From NCBI GenBank assembly GCA_937902395.1, contig CALGTV010000102.1, positions 31,284 through 95,283 on the forward strand: a stretch of DNA of 64,000 bases, given 5' to 3'. Below the pieces are notes generated by a model. That model saw only the letters and a list, made by a program, of their open reading frames with translations, was not told the origin of the DNA and did no database searches. The position numbers and the translations under genes are program-made. Shown here one piece after another: positions 53,456 to 62,818 of the stretch. This DNA comes from an uncultured Ruminococcus sp. GTDB lineage: Bacteria; Bacillota; Clostridia; Oscillospirales; Ruminococcaceae. The first letter of the stretch is position 1; each line of letters opens with the position of its first letter.

Positions 53456-53893
53456 TCAGATACCCGAAGAGCCGAAGCCTTTTTCGCCTCGTTCTGTTTC
53501 TGTAAGGGTATCGCTTACTTCAATTTCGGGGAAAAGCACCTTTGTGGGAATCAGCTGAGCGATTCTCATACCGTCCTCAACAGTAAAAGGCTCTTTTCCG
53601 TGATTTATAAGGGGGATAAACCATGCGCCGCGGTAGTCGCTGTCAACAACTCCAACGCAGTTTGCAAGGGTTACACCGTATTTTGTAGAAAGTCCCGAAC
53701 GGGGATATATGAGCAGAGCAACATCGTCGCAGTCGGTCATTGCGGTAAGTCCCGTAGGAATCATTTTTATCTCATTGGGAGCGAGAACAACAGGCTCATC
53801 AACTCGTGCGCATATATCAAGTCCTGCACTTGCGGCAGTTGCCCGAGAGGGAATTATAGCTTTTTCGTCAAGCTTTTTAAATGTGAGTTTCAT
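53456..53893 (-). CDS. dut: dUTP diphosphatase
   Basis: This is a 145-residue trimeric dUTPase that keeps uracil out of DNA and supplies dUMP. All motifs are seen: motif 1 AGLDICA, motif 2 YPRSGLST, motif 3 VGVVDSDYRG, motif 4 EDGMRIAQLI, and the C-terminal arm RGEKGFGSSGI. I chose the ATG at 53893, which begins MKLTFKKL; four residues further upstream are open but have no better site. Its start overlaps the end of the U32 gene by four bases. Confidence 0.95.
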   Translation of the reverse strand: MKLTFKKLDEKAIIPSRATAASAGLDICARVDEPVVLAPNEIKMIPTGLTAMTDCDDVALLIYPRSGLSTKYGVTLANCVGVVDSDYRGAWFIPLINHGKEPFTVEDGMRIAQLIPTKVLFPEIEVSDTLTETERGEKGFGSSGI

Positions 53894-55929
53894 ATATTTT
53901 CGCATACTCCTCTGTAGTATAATCCCCGTGTTATGTTAAAATCGGGCTTTTTCCGCGATACTGCGGCAATTGTCTCCGCTTTGTCCTCATCGTGCAGAAG
54001 AACAGCGTAAAATGCAGTATTTTTCAGCTTGTCCATACGGTCGCCCATGTAGAGAATATCGGAGTTGAGAATCTCCACGTACTCTTTGGAGCAGGCAACA
54101 GGCAGTTTCCGTGCTGTTCGGTCAACGAGACAGCCTGTGCAGTTTTTACAGCCCTTTTCGTTCTGGATAGGGCAATTCCTCGTAAGCATAAGGGGTAGTC
54201 TGCCGTATATTATCGCTCCAAGGGGGAGATTCGTCCGCATATTTTCCAGCTGATTCAGCGTCATTTCAGGGGATATGATACAATCCTCAAAGCCCAGACG
54301 ATGCAGATGTTCAGCGGAATATGAGTTGAACAGATTCATGGTAAAGCTGCCGTGGAGAGTGAATCCAAGAGATTTACCAATAGCCGCCGTATCAAGAGTA
54401 TGGCAGAGAATATGGCTTAATCCCATGTTTTTCAGTTCAGCAAGGCGCAGGATTAACTTTTCCTCATCGACGATAAATCGCGGAGGGGAAATAATGAACT
54501 TTTCTTTGGAAATAGCCTCTGCAAGCTGTTGAGTAATTATATTTTCGGGAACAACCACATACTGAGAATAATCAGCGGCGGCAACAGCCTGTTCAGCAGT
54601 GCGGCAGAAAGTCCTTACAGGGTAATTATCCCCATGAGGCGGAATATTCTGCGGCTTTTCGGGAGTATAATCCGTGATTGTATACCGCGGTTTATTATAC
54701 TCTATCAGTTTATTTGTTAATTTTTCAACAACAGCGCGGCGAAGTTCGTTTAATTTGCCTGCGGGGACAAAAAGACCGTCGTCAATATCTGCTGTGATAT
54801 TTCCAAGAGCAAAAACAGTATCTCCAAGTTTGGAAAGCTGTTTTTCGAGGGATTCAGTTGTCGTCGGGGATTTCTGCGCAATATCAGGGATATCTCCCAT
54901 AACCTCTGCGGAGAGATTTCCGCATACAGCCGTGATTTTCACAGGCTGTCCGTTTTTTATAATGCCGTGGAAATCCACAGTATGCACCTTGCGCTCGCTT
55001 CTGTAAAGCTCATGGAGAGTTGGAATAATCTCCTTTGCGGCAATGACATCATCTTTTTCGCGGATGCCAAACATATTTTGTCTGTTTCCCGAAAAATAGC
55101 CGTCGGTGAAGCCGCTTCGTGAGAATATACCGCGGAGCATTTTCATATCCGGAGCAGTTCCGTCAAGGGATTTTTTCAATTCCGAAACAGCGGCAGCAAT
55201 ATATTCGGGGCGCTTCATGCGTCCCTCGATTTTCAGCGAATCCACACCAATTTCCCGAAGTTTGTCCACATTTTCAAGAAGCGAAAGGTCTTTCAGGGAC
55301 AAAGCGGCGGAATTTTTATTTCCGTCGGCGGAAAACGGCAATCGGCAAGCTTGTCCGCAACAGCCGCGATTTGCGGAGCGTGAGCCGATAACAGCGGACA
55401 TATAGCATTGTCCCGAAACTGACATACACAGCGCGCCGTGTACAAAAACCTCAACCTCGATATCCTCTTTGCATATCTTTTCGAGGGTATCAGAGGAGAG
55501 CTCACGGGCAGGGACAACGCGAGAAAATCCCATGTCTTTGAGCAATCGCGCACCTGCGGCGGTATGTACTGAAAGCTGAGTTGAACCGTGAAGCACAGCG
55601 TCGGGAACTGCTGAGCGTATGATATCAACAGCGCCTGTATCCTGTACAATAAAGCCGTCAACGCCGTATTCTGCGGCTTTTTTTATGAATCTGCAAAATT
55701 CATGGGCTTCGTCGTCGGAAATAATTGTATTTACCGCGAGATAAAGCTTTGCGTTGTGAATATGGCAGAGCCTTGCAGCTTCGGCAATTTCGGAATCGTC
55801 AAAATTTGCAGCATTATTTCTTGCGGAAAATTTTTTTCCGCCGATGTATACCGCATCTGCGCCTGTACGGAGAGCCGCAGTCAGGGATTCAAGGCTTCCT
55901 GACGGTGCGAGTATCTCAGGGAGCTTCAT
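53890..55929 (-). CDS. U32 family peptidase
   Basis: This is a 679-residue U32-family protein. The N-terminal domain has LAPSGSLESLTAALRTGADAV, GSTQLSVHTAAGARLLKDMG and the family signature EVFVHGALCMSVSGQCYMSA, with a second cysteine-rich block at CCGQACR. A second, weaker domain follows (about 430-679) with CTGCLVDRT. U32 members act as peptidases or in tRNA and ubiquinone hydroxylation, so the reaction cannot be stated. It overlaps zapA as ATGA at its start. Confidence 0.9.
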   Translation of the reverse strand: MKLPEILAPSGSLESLTAALRTGADAVYIGGKKFSARNNAANFDDSEIAEAARLCHIHNAKLYLAVNTIISDDEAHEFCRFIKKAAEYGVDGFIVQDTGAVDIIRSAVPDAVLHGSTQLSVHTAAGARLLKDMGFSRVVPARELSSDTLEKICKEDIEVEVFVHGALCMSVSGQCYMSAVIGSRSANRGCCGQACRLPFSADGNKNSAALSLKDLSLLENVDKLREIGVDSLKIEGRMKRPEYIAAAVSELKKSLDGTAPDMKMLRGIFSRSGFTDGYFSGNRQNMFGIREKDDVIAAKEIIPTLHELYRSERKVHTVDFHGIIKNGQPVKITAVCGNLSAEVMGDIPDIAQKSPTTTESLEKQLSKLGDTVFALGNITADIDDGLFVPAGKLNELRRAVVEKLTNKLIEYNKPRYTITDYTPEKPQNIPPHGDNYPVRTFCRTAEQAVAAADYSQYVVVPENIITQQLAEAISKEKFIISPPRFIVDEEKLILRLAELKNMGLSHILCHTLDTAAIGKSLGFTLHGSFTMNLFNSYSAEHLHRLGFEDCIISPEMTLNQLENMRTNLPLGAIIYGRLPLMLTRNCPIQNEKGCKNCTGCLVDRTARKLPVACSKEYVEILNSDILYMGDRMDKLKNTAFYAVLLHDEDKAETIAAVSRKKPDFNITRGLYYRGVCENI

Positions 55930-56294
55930 TCAAGACTTTCCTTGAGCTGCTTGAGCTTTACCATATTTTCAAGCTGTACAATCTTAGCCTTGAGAGCCTC
56001 AATTTCCTTTTGTGCGGAATCGCGCTCAATACGGCTTTTTCCTGCCTCATCTACATATTCCTTAGTCTGAGTGCGGATATTATCAAGCTTGATATTGGCT
56101 TTGTTGAGGTCATCAAGAACGCTGAGAGCAACCATAATAGCGGCAGTATAGGGAGAAGTTCCGCTGCCTGAATTCATATGCTCATTGATTTTTGCTTCTA
56201 AGGCACGAGCAAGGGAATAAACGTAATTGGGAGATTCTGCGGTTCTCAGCTTATATTCCTTTCCGCAGATTACAACTTTTACATCGTTAAGCAT
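55926..56294 (-). CDS. zapA: cell division protein ZapA
   Basis: This is a 122-residue FtsZ-ring stabiliser. The N-terminal beta-hairpin NDVKVVICGKEYKLRTAESPN and the helix YVYSLARALEAKINEH are typical, followed by a coiled coil to the C-terminus (about 75-120: KSRIERDSAQKEIEALKAKI). It lies between murC and the U32 gene, on the minus strand. The ATG is preceded by GGAAAC. Confidence 0.9.
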   Translation of the reverse strand: MLNDVKVVICGKEYKLRTAESPNYVYSLARALEAKINEHMNSGSGTSPYTAAIMVALSVLDDLNKANIKLDNIRTQTKEYVDEAGKSRIERDSAQKEIEALKAKIVQLENMVKLKQLKESLE

Positions 56295-56331
56295 TTTTTT
56301 GTTTCCTTTCTGTTTATGTCTGTTTTTTTAG

Positions 56332-56403
56332 GGGCGGATATTATCCGCCCGCAATTTCGGAACGAAATTTAATTTTCCGATAGTCTTATACGGATATTAT
56401 CCG
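56332..56403. repeat. two CGGATATTATCCG palindromes in the murC-zapA gap
   Basis: GGGCGGATATTATCCGCCC (56332-56350) and a second CGGATATTATCCG (56391-56403) share the same 13-base core; ATTTCGGAACGAAAT lies between them. The second could act as a weak terminator for murC. Confidence 0.7.
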
Positions 56404-56405
56404 TT

Positions 56406-57818
56406 TTATTTCTCTGATAATTTATTTATAATCATCTTTGCAATTTTGTAAGCGTCACCACAGCCGAGAGTTATAACCAAATCCCCTGACTGAGCATTTT
56501 CGCAGACATAGTCGCATATCTGACCAAAGTTGAAATACTTTCTCTCGTCAGTCCATTCAGCATTTTCGTCCTGTGGGAACCATATGCAATCGGGAATCTG
56601 CTCTGCAAGGTGACGGGTAAAAATACCGTAGGTGTTTTTCTCACGGCTTCCCATGATATCCGTCAGCACTGTATAATCAGGTATCTGCAATACGCGGACA
56701 AAATCATCAAGGAGCAGTTTTGTACGGCTGAATGTGAAAGGCTGGAAAATCGCCCAAACCTTGCGAAAATTCATTTCCATAGCCGCTTTGAGAGTAGCTT
56801 CAAGCTCTGTGGGGTGGTGAGCGTAGTCGTCAACAATGGTAATTCCGTTGACTTCGCCAAGCTTATCGAAACGGCGTTTTGCACCGCGGAAATCTTCAAG
56901 ACCTTTAGCAATGTGCTCAAACTCAACGCCGCAGTAACGAGCCGCCGCGACAGCCGCAAGGGAATTGAGTACGTTGTGGATTCCGGCAACGTGGAGCGTG
57001 ATTTCTCCCAGTTTTTCGCCCTTGTACATAGCGTCATAGGTTGTAAGCAGACCGTTGTGAACGATATTTTCGGGATAGTAATCACAGCTGTTGTCACTGC
57101 CGAAAGTGATAATTTCCTTACCTGTGACACCCTCTAAGGATTTCATAGAATTTTCGTCAGAACCGTTGATTATAATACACTTTGTGGTATTATTGTTGAA
57201 TTTACGGAATGATTCGATAATATTTTCAAGCGTGCCGAAATAATCCAAATGGTCAGCGTCAATATTGAGAACAACAGAAATATCGGGGAGGAATTTAAGG
57301 AAGTGGTCCTCAAATTCGCAGGATTCGCACACAAGGATATCGCTTGAACCAGCCTTGCCGCTTCCACCGATACAGGGGAGCTTTCCGCCGATATAAGCGG
57401 AGAGGTCAATACCTGCTGTGTACATTATCTGAGTAATCATGGAAGTTGTGGAAGTCTTGCCGTGAGTACCTGAAACGCAGATAGCTCTGTCATACCAGCC
57501 AGTGACGATACCAAGCAAATCCGCACGTTCAAGCACAGGAACTCCGCTTTCCTTAGCCGCGATAAGCTCAGGATTATCTGCCATAATAGCCGCTGTGTGA
57601 ACGATAAGGTCAGCGCCCTCTATATTTTCCGCTTTCTGCCCGATGAATACAGGGATTCCCATATTTCTTACAGCATCAAGAGTTTCAGTTTCGTTATTGT
57701 CGGAGCCTGTGAGGTAATATCCCTGCCCGTGAAGAATCTGGGCGAGAGGGTACATACCGGAGCCGCCGATACCGATAAAATGAATATGTTTTTTTCCGTT
57801 GAGAATGTTTCTGTCCAA
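56406..57818 (-). CDS. murC: UDP-N-acetylmuramate--L-alanine ligase
   Basis: This is a 470-residue cytoplasmic ligase that adds the first amino acid to UDP-MurNAc in peptidoglycan synthesis. The N-terminal Rossmann motif HFIGIGGSGMYPLAQILHG and the P-loop SGTHGKTSTTSM are clear, then NIDADHLDYFGT, VDDYAHHPTELEAT and the C-terminal LGCGDAYKI. I chose the TTG at 57818, because the AAAGGTG site lies at the right distance; the GTG at 57827 is inside that site. It is the upstream gene of the minus-strand envelope cluster. Confidence 0.94.
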   Translation of the reverse strand: MDRNILNGKKHIHFIGIGGSGMYPLAQILHGQGYYLTGSDNNETETLDAVRNMGIPVFIGQKAENIEGADLIVHTAAIMADNPELIAAKESGVPVLERADLLGIVTGWYDRAICVSGTHGKTSTTSMITQIMYTAGIDLSAYIGGKLPCIGGSGKAGSSDILVCESCEFEDHFLKFLPDISVVLNIDADHLDYFGTLENIIESFRKFNNNTTKCIIINGSDENSMKSLEGVTGKEIITFGSDNSCDYYPENIVHNGLLTTYDAMYKGEKLGEITLHVAGIHNVLNSLAAVAAARYCGVEFEHIAKGLEDFRGAKRRFDKLGEVNGITIVDDYAHHPTELEATLKAAMEMNFRKVWAIFQPFTFSRTKLLLDDFVRVLQIPDYTVLTDIMGSREKNTYGIFTRHLAEQIPDCIWFPQDENAEWTDERKYFNFGQICDYVCENAQSGDLVITLGCGDAYKIAKMIINKLSEK

Positions 57819-58032
57819 GTATATCACCTTTCTTGAGTTAGAATAAGGTACAATAAGCCATAGTAAACCTATTCTATTATTATACTATATTTTTTCGATT
57901 ATTTCAATAGTTAAAGAGGAAAAATATGACGGAATTTAAAAATGTTTTCGTTCATTTCTTGTAAATAATTTTATCTTTTGCTTTTATGCAACTTGATTAT
58001 TTGAAAAATAATGAATTTTTTGTAAAAATGTA

Positions 58033-58061
58033 TTGCTTTTTTTAGAAATATCGGTTATAAT
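58033..58061 (+). promoter_or_regulatory. SigA-type promoter of spoVG
   Basis: TTGCTT (58033-58038) and TATAAT (58056-58061) have a 17-base spacer. In Bacillus spoVG is read by sigma-H, so a second promoter may exist. The rest of the 57819-58172 gap upstream of this promoter is AT-rich with no feature I can name. Confidence 0.75.
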
Positions 58062-58070
58062 ATTAGTAAG

Positions 58071-58148
58071 ACATATATGAACCTGTGGAAAGGTTCAAAG
58101 CGTATCAATAGGATATGCTTATTTTTTGGAGTATATTAAAATATATGT
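58071..58148 (+). promoter_or_regulatory. structured leader of spoVG, possible three-way junction
   Basis: ACATATAT (58071-58078) can pair with ATATATGT (58141-58148). Inside are GAACCT/AGGTTC (58079-58096) and AGCGTATC/GATATGCT (58099-58119). The structure would begin at the predicted transcript start and end 24 bases before the ATG. Confidence 0.5.
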
Positions 58149-58172
58149 CAGTCATAAGGAGGTTTTTTAACA

Positions 58173-58538
58173 ATGCAGATCACAGACGTAAAAATCAGAA
58201 AGCTGATGTCGAGTGGCAGACTTCGTGCTGTAGTATCAATCACAATTGATGATATGCTTGCAGTACACGACATCAAGGTAGTACAGGGCGATGAGAGATT
58301 ATTCGTAGCAATGCCCAGCCGCAAGGACGAAAACGGAATTTTCCGTGATATCGTTCATCCCATTTCTCCCGATGCAAGACGTTCTATCGAGGAGAATATT
58401 CTTGAAGCATATGAGCGTCAGGCAGCTCTTATTGCAGCAGAGGAGGAAGCTGCAAACGCATTTGAAGCTGCTGTAGAGGCTACATATTCCGCAGCAGTTG
58501 AGGCTGTTGAGGAAACAGCTGAGGTTGCAGCTGAATAA
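58173..58538 (+). CDS. spoVG: septation and global regulator SpoVG
   Basis: This is a 121-residue nucleic-acid-binding regulator. The SpoVG domain (about 1-90) has ITDVKIRKLMSSGRLRAVVS, VHDIKVVQGDERLFVAMPSRK and FRDIVHPISPDARRSIEENI. The tail is an alanine- and glutamate-rich stretch (EEEAANAFEAAVEATYSAA), as often seen. In Bacilli it affects asymmetric septation and envelope genes. It is a single gene with promoter, leader and terminator, near murC, which is divergent. Confidence 0.95.
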   Translation: MQITDVKIRKLMSSGRLRAVVSITIDDMLAVHDIKVVQGDERLFVAMPSRKDENGIFRDIVHPISPDARRSIEENILEAYERQAALIAAEEEAANAFEAAVEATYSAAVEAVEETAEVAAE

Positions 58539-58556
58539 TATCATTATATGAAAGCA

Positions 58557-58588
58557 AAACCTGCCCGTTTATTCGGACAGGTTTTTTA
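58557..58588 (+). terminator. Rho-independent terminator after spoVG
   Basis: AAACCTG-C-CCG pairs with CGG-A-CAGGTTT around TTTATT, and TTTATTTG follows. Confidence 0.9.
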
Positions 58589-58619
58589 TTTGCAGAAAAA
58601 CTTTCTGCGTAAATGTCCT

Positions 58620-59483
58620 TTAAACGATAGTACCTGTAATCACAAGAGTGCTTATACCTGGTTCAACAGCCCATACACCTGTTGTTTCGTCCTGAGTGAA
58701 TGTTGCCGCAGGAACGGTAACACTGCCATTAACTGACGTAAATACGCCGGTCTGAGTGTCATAGGTGTAATCATCGCCTGCTGTCCATGGAGTTCCGTTG
58801 AATGTTACAGATGAGATATTCAGCACGGGGTCAAAGGTATCGGTGAAGATAACATCATCTGATAAATCTGTAGCAGTACTGCCGTAGTTTCTGATAGTAA
58901 AAGTATAGGTTATAGTGCCGTTTTCTGTAACCACAGTAGGCTCAAGAGATTTGCTTATAGTCAGTTCAGGCTCTGGGCTGTTGAAAATAGTCTCCTCAGC
59001 CGTTACGGGATTTATAAGCGAACTGCACGATATTGTGACAGTATTGGTTATGGATGCTCCATTTCCCAAAGGGGCATACTGATTGGGACGTGCTGTGTAT
59101 ATTATAGAAGCATTTCCACCAGCAGGAACACTGATTCCCGTAATTGTAAGGGGGTCGCTGTCGGTAACTGCGGGAGCTGCCTGCAATACACCGTTGACAT
59201 AGTAGTTTATTGTTCCATTCAGATAATTGAGGGGAACGACTTCTGTTGTACCGTCGAAAAGGGTGTAACTGCCGAGAGTGTCAGTAAGCACAAGATTGGT
59301 AAATGCCGTATCACCGCTGTTGACTATACTAATCACATAGGTAACATCTCCTGTTGCCGTATAAGTGGGAACAAGAGCATTTTTGGTAGCGGACAGTGTT
59401 TCAATAATATTGCCCGTAATTATATTTGAACCTGCAACATTGCCGTTGTAGGAAAGGGTAGCCTGATTAAAAAAGGTTGCCAT
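58620..59483 (-). CDS. DUF11-repeat protein without signal peptide
   Basis: This is a 287-residue protein with two DUF11-type beta-sandwich repeats (about 30-150 and 165-287), seen as TATGDVTYVISIVNSGDTAFT and TVVTENGTITYTFTIRNYGS, each followed by LVLTDTLG- or IFTDTFDP-type strands. Such repeats usually occur in exported proteins, but here the N-terminus is MATFFNQATLSYNGNVAGSN with no signal peptide. Similar clostridial proteins start the same way. A spore-coat role is possible but is only a guess. GGAGG precedes the ATG. Confidence 0.8.
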   Translation of the reverse strand: MATFFNQATLSYNGNVAGSNIITGNIIETLSATKNALVPTYTATGDVTYVISIVNSGDTAFTNLVLTDTLGSYTLFDGTTEVVPLNYLNGTINYYVNGVLQAAPAVTDSDPLTITGISVPAGGNASIIYTARPNQYAPLGNGASITNTVTISCSSLINPVTAEETIFNSPEPELTISKSLEPTVVTENGTITYTFTIRNYGSTATDLSDDVIFTDTFDPVLNISSVTFNGTPWTAGDDYTYDTQTGVFTSVNGSVTVPAATFTQDETTGVWAVEPGISTLVITGTIV

Positions 59484-59570
59484 AAATTAATCCTCCTGTT
59501 AAATTACAGCGATATGCTGCTTTACATAATATGTATTGGGATTTTAATTTGTGAAAATTTGTAAAATCCC

Positions 59571-59599
59571 TTTTAAAACATGTAAATATATGGTATAAT
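59571..59599 (+). promoter_or_regulatory. probable promoter of the YfhO gene
   Basis: TATAAT (59594-59599) is perfect; the -35 box TTTTAA (59571-59576) is weak, with a 17-base spacer. Confidence 0.55.
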
Positions 59600-59631
59600 T
59601 ATTTAGAGATTCACTTTTTCGGAGGTTTAAA

Positions 59632-62154
59632 ATGGATAACGATATGCTCAGGCAAACTCAGTATACAAAAGAAAAATATATAACAGCTTTTCTCATGGGA
59701 TTTCTTGTGCTTTTAGCCGCATTAGCGCCTATAATGCTTACAGAAAACGGATATTTCATATACTACGGCGACTACAACGCTCAGCAGATACCGTTCTATA
59801 ATATGGTAAACGATGCTGTACGTAACGGTCAGTTCGGCTGGAACTGGTTCACGGATTTAGGCTCAGATTTGCTTACTTCCTACTCCTTTTATCTGATATC
59901 AAGCCCCTTTTTCTGGCTTACGACTATACTTCCGCGCAGTCTGGTGACATATTCGCTCCCTGTACTTCTGGCGCTGAAACATGGTATAGCCTCCCTTACA
60001 GCTTATATCTATATCCGTAGGTTTGTACGCTCAAAGGAAGCGGCACTGACAGGGGCACTTCTGTACTCCTATTCGGGATTTCAGGTTTTCAACATATTTT
60101 TCAATCATTTTCAGGATGTAACCGCATTTTTCCCTCTTATGCTCATTGCAATGGAGGAAAACATTTGCAACCGCCGCCGCGGATATTTTGCCGTAATTGT
60201 GGCATTTATGGCGGCTCTCAACTACTATTTCTTTACAGGACAGGTTGTATTCCTTATACTTTATTTCCTCATGCGTATGCCCTGCAAGGATTTCCCTGTC
60301 ACATTCAGAAAATTCATGGGACTTTTCACAGAGGCTGTACTTGGCACAGCAATGGCGGCAGTTATCCTGCTTCCCTCAGCTCTTGCAATTATGGGGAATT
60401 ATCGTGTAAGTCAGCATCTTAATGGTGAAAATAATATTATATACAGTGAGGGCTCACGTGTTATCCGCATAATACAGGCGTTTTTCATGCCCTCTGACGC
60501 TCCAGCATATCCCAATCTTTTCAAAAGCGACGGTGCAAAATGGTCATCGGTAGGTGGATATATGCCCCTTTTCTCCATGCTTGGAGTTATAACCTTTATG
60601 CGTACCCGAAAAAAACATTGGGCTGTACGGCTTTCGTGGATATGCATTTTATGCGCATTTATCCCCATTCTCAACAGTATGTTCTATATGTTCAATTTCG
60701 CATACTATGCCCGCTGGTTCTATATGCCAATACTCATATTTGCCATGATGACAGCTCAGACGCTGGACGACGAGGAAGCGGATTTTAAGCCTGCTATATT
60801 CATAAATGTCGGAATGCTGCTGTTTTTCGGTCTTGTTTCGCTTATCCCCGAAGAAAAGGACGGCAAGCTCAGCTGGTTTACATTCCCCGATGATTTCGGC
60901 TATTTCTGGCTTACTCTTGGAATTGCCGCAGTTATGCTTCTCCTTGCCGTGTATATAATTTCTCAGAAAAACAAGGGGTATTACTACGGCGGAATTATGG
61001 TTTATGCCACGGCATTTGCAAGCCTTGTATGTGTGCTGACTACTGTTATTTATGGGGCAGTAACCCCTGAATCAGCCGCGGAATATACAGAAAAGGCACT
61101 CAACGGCAAGGAACAGGTTTACGAGGAAGTTTCCGAGGATAATTTCTTCCGTATGGATATTTCTGAAAACAGCGACAACTACTCTATGTTGTGGGGAATC
61201 CCCAATATGCGCGCTTTCCAGAGCGTTGTAAGTACTTCCATTATGGAGTTTTACGATTCCGTAGGCATACAGCGCGATGTTGCCTCTCGTGCGGATATAA
61301 CTCACTATACTCTCCGCGGACTTTTTTCCGTGAAATATTTTTACCGTGAGAAATCCGAGGGTTACAGCTATGCCGAGTTGAAAGCAGGAAAAATACCGAG
61401 CCAGAGCGATAAAAGCTCAGAAAATGATGAATTATCGGCTATTGAATCCGATATAACACAATATCTGCACGGATTTGAGTATATCGGCGAAAACGAATAT
61501 TATGAAATATATGAAAATATGCTGTATATACCCATGGGCTTCGGCTATGACACCTATGTTTCCGAAAAAACTGCGGAAAACCGCGGTAAATCCACACGGG
61601 AAAAGCTTCTTATAAAATCCCTTGTTCTGAATGATGAGCAGATTGCGAAATATTCTGATATTCTTGAACTTGCCTCACCTGCTGTATATAATTTTGATGA
61701 GGAGGATTATGAAGCCGCCTGCCGCGAAAAACAGCAGAATTGCGCCCGTTCTTTTGCGTGGGATTCCAAGGGATTTGAGGCTGAAATTGCTCTTGACAAG
61801 CCCGAACTGGTATTTTTCAGCGTCCCCTACAGCGAGGGGTGGACCGCGGAGGTAAACGGCAAGCCTGCCGATGTGGAAAAGGTTTCCTACGGATTTATGG
61901 CGGTAAAGGCTGACAAGGGCGAAAATGTTATAACATTCCGCTATCGCACTCCCGGACTTTTTGAGGGAATGATAATTTCGATAGGCTCGGCTGTTCTGCT
62001 TATTGCTTTTGTTCTTATTTGCAGAAAAGTCGATAAGAAGCTGAAATTCTGTAAAATTTCCCACAGCTATGACTATAACTCATGCCAGAAAATAACAGCT
62101 GAGGAAATATACACAAGAAATTGTATAAAGAATAAATTTACAACGGAGGATTGA
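59632..62154 (+). CDS. YfhO-family polytopic membrane protein
   Basis: This is an 840-residue protein with about 12-14 transmembrane helices. The N-terminal GT-C-like motif IYYGDYNAQQIPFYNMVNDAV with its acidic residue, GWNWFTDLGSD and SYSGFQVFN are typical of YfhO. This family is linked to glycosylation of teichoic or lipoteichoic acids in Gram-positives. A soluble part lies between helices (about 485-780), with FFSVPYSEGWTAEVNGKPAD near its end, and the last helix follows (about 783-803). The exact substrate is not known. GGAGG precedes the ATG. Confidence 0.9.
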   Translation: MDNDMLRQTQYTKEKYITAFLMGFLVLLAALAPIMLTENGYFIYYGDYNAQQIPFYNMVNDAVRNGQFGWNWFTDLGSDLLTSYSFYLISSPFFWLTTILPRSLVTYSLPVLLALKHGIASLTAYIYIRRFVRSKEAALTGALLYSYSGFQVFNIFFNHFQDVTAFFPLMLIAMEENICNRRRGYFAVIVAFMAALNYYFFTGQVVFLILYFLMRMPCKDFPVTFRKFMGLFTEAVLGTAMAAVILLPSALAIMGNYRVSQHLNGENNIIYSEGSRVIRIIQAFFMPSDAPAYPNLFKSDGAKWSSVGGYMPLFSMLGVITFMRTRKKHWAVRLSWICILCAFIPILNSMFYMFNFAYYARWFYMPILIFAMMTAQTLDDEEADFKPAIFINVGMLLFFGLVSLIPEEKDGKLSWFTFPDDFGYFWLTLGIAAVMLLLAVYIISQKNKGYYYGGIMVYATAFASLVCVLTTVIYGAVTPESAAEYTEKALNGKEQVYEEVSEDNFFRMDISENSDNYSMLWGIPNMRAFQSVVSTSIMEFYDSVGIQRDVASRADITHYTLRGLFSVKYFYREKSEGYSYAELKAGKIPSQSDKSSENDELSAIESDITQYLHGFEYIGENEYYEIYENMLYIPMGFGYDTYVSEKTAENRGKSTREKLLIKSLVLNDEQIAKYSDILELASPAVYNFDEEDYEAACREKQQNCARSFAWDSKGFEAEIALDKPELVFFSVPYSEGWTAEVNGKPADVEKVSYGFMAVKADKGENVITFRYRTPGLFEGMIISIGSAVLLIAFVLICRKVDKKLKFCKISHSYDYNSCQKITAEEIYTRNCIKNKFTTED

Positions 62155-62157
62155 ATT

Positions 62158-62694
62158 ATGCATCTTGAAGAAAAAACAATCAAAAGTGAAACTGTATACG
62201 AGGGATTGATTTTCAACATTACCCACGATACCGTGCTTCTGGAGAACGAAAACACGGCTTTTCGCGATGTTCTCTGGCATAACGGCGGCGTCTGTGTAAT
62301 TCCTGTAACTGATGACAACGAAATTTATCTTGTAAAGCAGTTCCGCTATCCCTTTGGCACGACCACAAGAGAAGTCCCCGCAGGCAAGCTTGAAAAGGGC
62401 GAATCCTCTGAAACATGCGGAAAACGTGAGCTTCTGGAAGAAACAGGTTTTACTTGCCGCGAATTTATTTATCTTGGTGAAATGCTCCCAACTCCAGCCT
62501 ATAATTCGGAAATTACTCATATTTATCTTGCAAAGGGACTGGAATTCAAAAATCAGAGCCTTGACGACGATGAATTTCTTGATGTGGAGAAAATTCCACT
62601 TTCCGAAGCTGTTGAGCTTGTTATGAATGGCACTATCCGCGACGGAAAAACTCAGATTGCCATACTCAAAGCAGCAAGAATTCTGAAAATATGA
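62158..62694 (+). CDS. Nudix hydrolase, probable ADP-ribose pyrophosphatase
   Basis: This is a 178-residue Nudix enzyme. The Nudix box GKLEKGESSETCGKRELLEE and the following TGF satisfy the pattern GX5EX7REUXEEXGU. KQFRYPFGTTTREVPAG is the conserved upstream block of ADP-ribose pyrophosphatases. It follows the YfhO gene by three bases and its GGAGG site overlaps the end of that gene, so the two are cotranscribed. Confidence 0.9.
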   Translation: MHLEEKTIKSETVYEGLIFNITHDTVLLENENTAFRDVLWHNGGVCVIPVTDDNEIYLVKQFRYPFGTTTREVPAGKLEKGESSETCGKRELLEETGFTCREFIYLGEMLPTPAYNSEITHIYLAKGLEFKNQSLDDDEFLDVEKIPLSEAVELVMNGTIRDGKTQIAILKAARILKI

Positions 62695-62818
62695 ATATAT
62701 CGGGTGAATAATATATGCCCTCTACGAATACACCACATCACACAGCACAAAAAGTCGGGATTTTCTGCCGTTTCTGTGTTAGAATATAATTACCGCAAAG
62801 GAGAAAGGAAGTACATAT

